Assembly (NCBI GenBank): GCA_021300575.1
Contig: JAJTDM010000009.1
Coordinates: 1 to 64,000 of the forward strand
Direction: 5' to 3'
Source: Rubrivivax sp.
GTDB taxonomy: Bacteria > Pseudomonadota > Gammaproteobacteria > Burkholderiales > Burkholderiaceae_C
Length of the DNA stretch: 64,000 nt
Shown in pieces: positions 59,731 to 64,000 of this stretch; positions within the stretch are counted from its first letter, which is position 1; every line of letters begins with the position of its first letter. The translations under genes were made by a program, and so were the position numbers. The notes under the pieces are model-generated. The model searched no databases and was not told where the DNA came from. It saw only the letters and a program-made list of their open reading frames with translations.

Positions 59731-60735
59731 TCAGCGGCCCTGCCGCTGGAGCAGTTCGGTGACCAGCCGTAACAAGGTGCTGGCCTCGGTTTCGGGCGCA
59801 AAACATGGAGCGCGCCAGCCGATCTGCTGGCGCAGGGCTCGCAGCATATCGGCATCGTCACGGACGCGCTCGAGCAGGCGCGCCAGGCTTGCATCGTCTC
59901 CGGGCTTGAAGTAGCCCCCGTAGTCAGGCCCCAGCAGGCCGACATTGCCCTCGATACGCGAGGCGATGACGGGCGTGCCGCTGCGCACGGCCTCGATCAC
60001 CACGTGTGCGCCGCCCTCCATGCGGCTGGGGTGCACCAGCACGTGGGCGGCCTGGATGCGCCGTCGCGTCGTCTCGTGCGGCAGGCCGCCCAGCCAGCGG
60101 TACCGAGGGTGTGACGCGGCCAGCGTGGTGGCGCGCCGGGCCCATTCCGGGTCCAGGGCGTTGCCGATATGGTCCAGCAGGATGTCCGGGCGGTGGGTCA
60201 GGCGCCGCGCCGCAGCGAAGTAGGTCTGCGGGTCCTTCTCGGCGCGCAGGTGGCCGACCATGAGCGCACGCAAATGGCGTGACGTGTGCGGCAGCGCCTG
60301 GCGGGCGCTGCAGGACTGCAGCACCACCCGGCACTTCGGGCGCAAGGCCAGCGGCAGGCGTTGCGCGCCCAGTTCGTTCAGCACCACCAGCGCGTCGGCC
60401 AGTTTCAGCGAGCGCTGCGCACTGGCATCGTGCTCGATGTCGCGGTACAGGTCGGTCCCGGTCAGCGCCACGACCAGCGGTGCGTTGGGGTGCTGCTCGC
60501 GCCAGGCGGCGATCGAGGCCGCCGAGCGGCGGGCGTGCAAGGCAATCATCAGGGCCGATGAGTCCGCCTGTTCTTCCCGGCGGGTCGATGCGCTCGCAGC
60601 CTGTGGCCATGCAGCCGCCAGCGTGACGGGATGGTGCGCTGAGAGCATGGCATGCCAGCGCCGCGCCGTCTGCCAGTTGCCGTTGTTCGCATCGGCCAGC
60701 GCGGGCGTGACGATCACAATCGGTGCCGTATGCAT
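59731..60735 (-). CDS. senB: SenB-type selenosugar synthase (TIGR04348 glycosyltransferase family)
   Basis: A 334-residue GT4-like glycosyltransferase with the family start IVIVTPALADANNGNWQTA. The GT-B C-terminal half is seen in RALMVGHLRAEKDP, YRWLGGLPHE, HPSRMEGGAHVVIEAV and SGTPVIAS. In described sen clusters this enzyme uses selenophosphate and UDP-GlcNAc to make a selenosugar. Here it stands with selD behind it and an EgtB-like gene in front, the expected context. Its start codon overlaps that of the divergent senA-like gene. Function assigned by family and context. Confidence 0.85.
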   Translation of the reverse strand: MHTAPIVIVTPALADANNGNWQTARRWHAMLSAHHPVTLAAAWPQAASASTRREEQADSSALMIALHARRSAASIAAWREQHPNAPLVVALTGTDLYRDIEHDASAQRSLKLADALVVLNELGAQRLPLALRPKCRVVLQSCSARQALPHTSRHLRALMVGHLRAEKDPQTYFAAARRLTHRPDILLDHIGNALDPEWARRATTLAASHPRYRWLGGLPHETTRRRIQAAHVLVHPSRMEGGAHVVIEAVRSGTPVIASRIEGNVGLLGPDYGGYFKPGDDASLARLLERVRDDADMLRALRQQIGWRAPCFAPETEASTLLRLVTELLQRQGR

Positions 60736-62121
60736 GGGACAAGCGTAACCGGACTGACATCTGCGGGCGGCGTGGGGGTATCTCCGGCACCTGGCGTGCA
60801 GGAGACGGCTGCTCAGCCGGACCCCGTGGAAGGCAGCGAGGCCACGCTCGCCCGCAGCGGCGGCCCCGACGTGCTGGCCCAGGCGCTGCAGGACAGCCGG
60901 CGCGACACCCTGGCCACCTTCGCCGCCTATGAACGCGCCTTGCCGGGCTTGCAGGTGCCGCGCACACCGGAGTTGAACCCGCCGCTGTGGGAGTTGGGCC
61001 ACATCGGCTGGTTCCAGAACTTCTGGATCGCGCGCAACCCGGTGCCCGAACGCACGTGCGGCCGCCGTGCGGACCCGCTGGCGCCGCGGCTGGCGCAGGC
61101 CCCCGGCCACCGCCCCGAGGCCGATACCCTGTACGACTCCACCCGCGTGGCGCATGCCACTCGCTGGCAGTTGCCCTTGCCTGATGCGCCCTGCACGCGC
61201 CACGACCTGGCGCAGGGCCTGGCCTGGACGCTGGACTTGCTGCAGGGCCTGGCCCGCGCTGCCCCGCAAGGCCCGCCCGACGACGACGCGCTGTACTTCT
61301 TCCGCCTGGCCTTGATGCACGAGGACATGCACCATGAAGCGGCCTTGTACATGGCGCAGGTCCTGGGCGTGCCCGTGGACGATGGCCGTTGGCAGCCCCG
61401 CCCGCTGCCCGAACTCCCAGCGGCGCTGGCAGTGCCGGCCGGGCTGTGGAGCGGCAAGCTGCCCGGGACCACGGGATTTTGCTTCGACAACGAGTTCGGT
61501 GCGCTGCAGCGGGAGGTCCCGGCCTTCGAGATCGACGCCCAGGTCGTTCGCTGGGCCGAATTCCTGCCCTTCGTGGAGGCAGGGGGCTACGAGAAAGCAC
61601 GCTGGTGGACACCTGCCGGCTGGGCCTGGCGCGGGGCTGCCAGGTCTGGCCGGGCGGGCCAGCTTGGCACGATGGCCGCGATGGGTGCGAAGGGCGCAGC
61701 AGCCCCGCGCTATCTGCGCCAGGCGGGCCGACATTGGCAGGTCTGGCGGCAAGGCCGGTGGACACTGCTGGACCTGACCGAACCGGCCTGCCACCTCACC
61801 TGGCATGAAGCCCAGGCCTGGTGCGCCTGGGCGGGCCGGCGACTGCCCAGCGAGTTCGAGTGGGAGCGCGCGGTGCTCACGCACCCCGCGGCCTTCGCCT
61901 GGGGCGATGTGTGGGAGTGGACGGCCAGCCCTTTCGCCCCCTTCCCCGGTTTCGAGCCCCACCCGTACCGTGAGTACTCCGCCCCCTGGTTCGATGGCCG
62001 GCCGGTGTTGAAGGGCGCGTCCTTCATGACCCAGCCGCGCATGCGCCACCCGCGCTACCGCAACTTCTTCGAGGCCCACCGCAACGACGTGCCGGCGGGG
62101 TTTCGCACCTGCACGGCGTGA
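60730..62121 (+). CDS. senA: SenA-type selenoneine synthase (EgtB-like iron enzyme)
   Basis: A 463-residue non-heme iron enzyme. The N-terminal DinB-like domain has three His ligands, His91 in ELGHIGWF and His197/His201 in HEDMHHE, as in EgtB. The C-terminal FGE-sulfatase-like domain has RLPSEFEWERAV, WGDVWEWTASPF and the ending GFRTCTA. EgtB joins gamma-glutamylcysteine or cysteine to hercynine; next to SelD and SenB the likely reaction is selenosugar with hercynine to form the C-Se bond of selenoneine. The ATG at 60730 overlaps the senB start; GTG at 60772, 60796 or 60826 are alternatives, none with a good ribosome site. Confidence 0.83.
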   Translation: MHGTSVTGLTSAGGVGVSPAPGVQETAAQPDPVEGSEATLARSGGPDVLAQALQDSRRDTLATFAAYERALPGLQVPRTPELNPPLWELGHIGWFQNFWIARNPVPERTCGRRADPLAPRLAQAPGHRPEADTLYDSTRVAHATRWQLPLPDAPCTRHDLAQGLAWTLDLLQGLARAAPQGPPDDDALYFFRLALMHEDMHHEAALYMAQVLGVPVDDGRWQPRPLPELPAALAVPAGLWSGKLPGTTGFCFDNEFGALQREVPAFEIDAQVVRWAEFLPFVEAGGYEKARWWTPAGWAWRGAARSGRAGQLGTMAAMGAKGAAAPRYLRQAGRHWQVWRQGRWTLLDLTEPACHLTWHEAQAWCAWAGRRLPSEFEWERAVLTHPAAFAWGDVWEWTASPFAPFPGFEPHPYREYSAPWFDGRPVLKGASFMTQPRMRHPRYRNFFEAHRNDVPAGFRTCTA

Positions 62122-62143
62122 AGCACGGCGTGAAGCGCATCCC

Positions 62144-63103
62144 TCAACCCCAGGCCAGCCACACCCCGAACCAGCCCTGCGCGTCAGTCCAAGCTTCGGT
62201 CTGCGTGAACCCGGCCCCGCGCAGCAGCGCCTCGAAAGCCTGGGGGTTCCATTTGTACGAGTTCTCGGTGTGGATGCGCTCGCCTGCGGCGAAGCGGCGC
62301 TCGGCGCCGGGCCAGCGCACCGTCAGGCTGCGCCGCGCTTCCAGATGCATCTCGATGCGGGACTCGGCCGCGTTGAACACCGCCAGGTGCCGCCATTCGC
62401 GCAACTGGAAGTCTGCGCCCAGCAGGCGGTTGAGGTGGTTCAGCAGGTTCAGGTTGAAGGCGGCGGTGATGCCCAGGGCGTCGTCGTAGGCGGCCTCCAG
62501 CACGTCCACGGGCTTGACCAGGTCCGCGCCGATCAGCAAGGCGCCACCAGCGGCCACGCTGCGGGCCTGGCTCAGCAGGTGCAGGGCTTCAGCGGGGGTG
62601 AAGTTGCCGATGCTGGAGCCCGGATAGAACACCACCGCCGGCCCCGACACCAGGCCCGGGGGCAGGGCGAGTTCGGCCGAGAAGTCCAGGCCCACGCCGA
62701 CCATGGGCATCTGCGGATGTTCTCGCTGCAGGCATTGCAGCGACTGGCGCAGGAACTCCACCGAGATGTCCACCGCCACGTAGCGCCCGGGCTGCAGCAG
62801 CGGGAACAAACGCGAGGCCTTGGCGCAGTTGCCCGCGCCCAGGTCCACCAGCGCGGGCCCGGGCCCGGTGACGCGCCGGGCCGCCTCGCCGATCGCCAAG
62901 CCGTGCGTGGCCATGAGGGCCGCCTCGGTGCGGGTGGGGTAGTACTCTGCGGTCTCGGTGATGGCGTCGAACAGCCTCGAGCCCAGCGAGTCGTAGAAGA
63001 ACTTGGGTGACACGTGGGCCGCTGGCGCCCGCAGGCCGGCGGCGGCTTCAGCGGCCAGGGCCCGGTCGTCGCCGTGGTGCAGCTGGATGAAGTCAGGCGT
63101 CAT
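62144..63103 (-). CDS. egtD: L-histidine N-alpha-methyltransferase (EgtD)
   Basis: A 319-residue SAM-dependent enzyme that trimethylates histidine to hercynine, precursor of ergothioneine and selenoneine. Seen: KFFYDSLGSRLFDAITETAEYYPTRTE for histidine binding, the SAM motif LVDLGAGNCAKA, VFYPGSSIGNF, and RIHTENSYKW near the end. The ATG at 63103 is used; the frame has a TTG two codons earlier. It converges on senA (22-bp gap) and diverges from the binding-protein gene. No egtA or egtC is nearby, which suits the selenium route. Confidence 0.92.
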   Translation of the reverse strand: MTPDFIQLHHGDDRALAAEAAAGLRAPAAHVSPKFFYDSLGSRLFDAITETAEYYPTRTEAALMATHGLAIGEAARRVTGPGPALVDLGAGNCAKASRLFPLLQPGRYVAVDISVEFLRQSLQCLQREHPQMPMVGVGLDFSAELALPPGLVSGPAVVFYPGSSIGNFTPAEALHLLSQARSVAAGGALLIGADLVKPVDVLEAAYDDALGITAAFNLNLLNHLNRLLGADFQLREWRHLAVFNAAESRIEMHLEARRSLTVRWPGAERRFAAGERIHTENSYKWNPQAFEALLRGAGFTQTEAWTDAQGWFGVWLAWG

Positions 63104-63146
63104 CGTCAAGAATTCCGCGGGCCCAGTGGCGGGCCTTGTCCTTTCA

Positions 63147-63181
63147 GGTCACTCTAGCAGCCGCCCCGGGATAGAGTGACC
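63147..63181. promoter_or_regulatory. Perfect 10-bp inverted repeat in the egtD/binding-protein divergent gap
   Basis: GGTCACTCTA (63147-63156) and TAGAGTGACC (63172-63181) are separated by 15 GC-rich bases. Placed midway between two divergent genes (starts 63103 and 63220), it fits the binding site of a regulator controlling both. Each half also contains TAGAGT reading outward, which could serve as a -10. Confidence 0.5.
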
Positions 63182-63219
63182 GATCGCTTTGTCTTTACCC
63201 ACTTCGCTTGGAGCCTTCG

Positions 63220-64000
63220 ATGATCAGCCTGTCTCCCTCCCGCACCCTCAAGGCCCTCATGACCTGCGCCCTGATGGTGTTTGGATCTTTATCTCACGCT
63301 CAGCAGGTGTTTCGCGTCACCACCATCCCGGAGGAGGCGGCCACGGAGCAGGTGCGCAAGTTCACCCCGCTGGCCAGCTACCTGGAGAAGCGGCTGGGCA
63401 TGAAGGTGGAATTCACCCCTGTGAGCGACTACCCCGCGGCGGTGGAGGCCCTGGTCAACAAGAAGGTGGACCTGGTCTGGTTCGGCGGCTTCACGCATGT
63501 GCAGGCGCAACTGCGCTCGGGTGGCAAGATCGTGCCCATCGCCCAGCGCGAGGAGGACACCAAGTTCCAATCGGTCTTCATCGCCAAGACCGATTCGGGC
63601 ATCAAGGCGCTGGCCGATCTCAAGGGTAAGCAGATCAGCTTCGGTTCGCAGAGCAGCACCTCCGGCCACCTGATGCCGCGGCACTTCCTGCTGCAGGCGC
63701 AGATCAACCCGGAGAAGGATTTCAGACGCATCGCCTACAGCGGCGCGCATGACGCCACCATCGCCTCGGTGGTCAGCGGCAAGGTGGACGCCGCCGCGCT
63801 GGACATCACCGTGTGGCGCAAGTTCGTGGGTGAGAACAAGGTCGACACCAAGGCCGTCAATGTGTTCTACACCACGCCCACCTTCTTCAACTACAACTGG
63901 TCCATGCACGTGGACACCGCGGCCGAACTGCGCGAGCGGGTGAAGAAGGCCCTGCTGGACCTGGACCCGGCCATGCCCGAGGGCAAGGAGATCCTGCAAC
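63220..64000 (+). CDS. PhnD-like ABC transporter substrate-binding protein, possibly for selenium oxyanion (partial)
   Basis: The 3' end is cut; 260 codons are visible. A signal peptide ends SLSHA (residue 27), then comes a periplasmic binding domain of the phosphonate/phosphite type: IPEEAATEQVRKFTPLASYLEKRLG, DLVWFGGFTHVQAQL, FGSQSSTSGHLMPRHFL and AALDITVWRKF. The family named putative selenate ABC binding protein (TIGR04553) is of this kind and often stands by selD and TIGR04348 genes. The neighbours make that the best guess over phosphonate or phosphite. GGAG lies 8 bp before the ATG. Confidence 0.78.
   Translation, partial: MISLSPSRTLKALMTCALMVFGSLSHAQQVFRVTTIPEEAATEQVRKFTPLASYLEKRLGMKVEFTPVSDYPAAVEALVNKKVDLVWFGGFTHVQAQLRSGGKIVPIAQREEDTKFQSVFIAKTDSGIKALADLKGKQISFGSQSSTSGHLMPRHFLLQAQINPEKDFRRIAYSGAHDATIASVVSGKVDAAALDITVWRKFVGENKVDTKAVNVFYTTPTFFNYNWSMHVDTAAELRERVKKALLDLDPAMPEGKEILQ

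Noticed and set aside
60745-60770. A third GTAACC (60745-60750) near the senA start
   Set aside because: Sixteen bases further the sequence is GCGG, not CGAA, so it does not match the ECF promoter pattern.

Overview
This window is a 64 kb chromosomal segment of a high-GC (by eye roughly two-thirds G+C) betaproteobacterium. Order Burkholderiales is the best guess, on three grounds: gene content (atpIBEFHAGDC as one operon, a hemE-priA pair nearby, a NrsF-type ECF sigma system), heavy GTG start use with short overlaps, and overall protein style. The genus cannot be fixed from sequence alone. I see no rRNA, tRNA, CRISPR array, prophage or intact insertion sequence.

Layout. (1) 1-7.2 kb: a cut gene at the left edge, a cytochrome b561, a GNAT enzyme, then a tight operon of aldose 1-epimerase, an internally deleted SMP-30/gluconolactonase-like gene and glpD, facing dsbD. 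(2) 7.3-14.7 kb: the complete F1Fo ATP synthase operon. (3) 15.0-24.3 kb: an aerobic carbon monoxide dehydrogenase cluster coxM-S-L-G-D-E-F, a MocA-type molybdopterin cytidylyltransferase and a coupled 2-oxoglutarate oxygenase. CoxL has the form I signature AYRCSFR, so this should be a real CO oxidizer. (4) 24.3-26.5 kb: lemA and two TPM-domain genes, one frameshifted in a G tract. (5) 26.6-34.4 kb: pfk facing away from hemE, then priA, an AEC carrier and a SppA-type protease. (6) 34.4-45.5 kb: mixed accessory genes (PhoD, MFS exporter, GGDEF/EAL protein, GNAT, PilZ, Rep helicase, aldo/keto reductase, purine deaminase). (7) 45.7-55.9 kb: two hybrid histidine kinases in a row, a cold-shock protein, a tyrosine phosphatase, the remnant of a universal stress gene, a glycosyltransferase fused to a degenerate HAD domain and coupled to a ClC channel, marR and uspA. 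(8) 56.0-58.6 kb: ccdA, a thioredoxin-like gene, and a NrsF anti-sigma/ECF sigma pair. (9) 58.6-64.0 kb: selD, a TIGR04348-type glycosyltransferase, an EgtB-like enzyme, egtD and a PhnD-like ABC binding protein.

How the parts work together. Region 9 looks like a selenoneine (selenium analogue of ergothioneine) pathway. EgtD would make hercynine, SelD selenophosphate, the SenB-type glycosyltransferase a selenosugar, and the SenA-type EgtB homologue the C-Se bond; the binding protein may import the selenium oxyanion. Region 8 carries two exact copies of GTAACC-N16-CGAA, one before the sigma gene and one before the thioredoxin-ccdA pair. This predicts that the sigma factor controls itself and a thiol-redox module. 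Region 3 supplies electrons from CO to the respiratory chain that drives region 2.

Signs of local decay are scattered through the window: two likely in-frame deletions, one frameshift and one gene remnant. Some of these could be assembly or sequencing artefacts.
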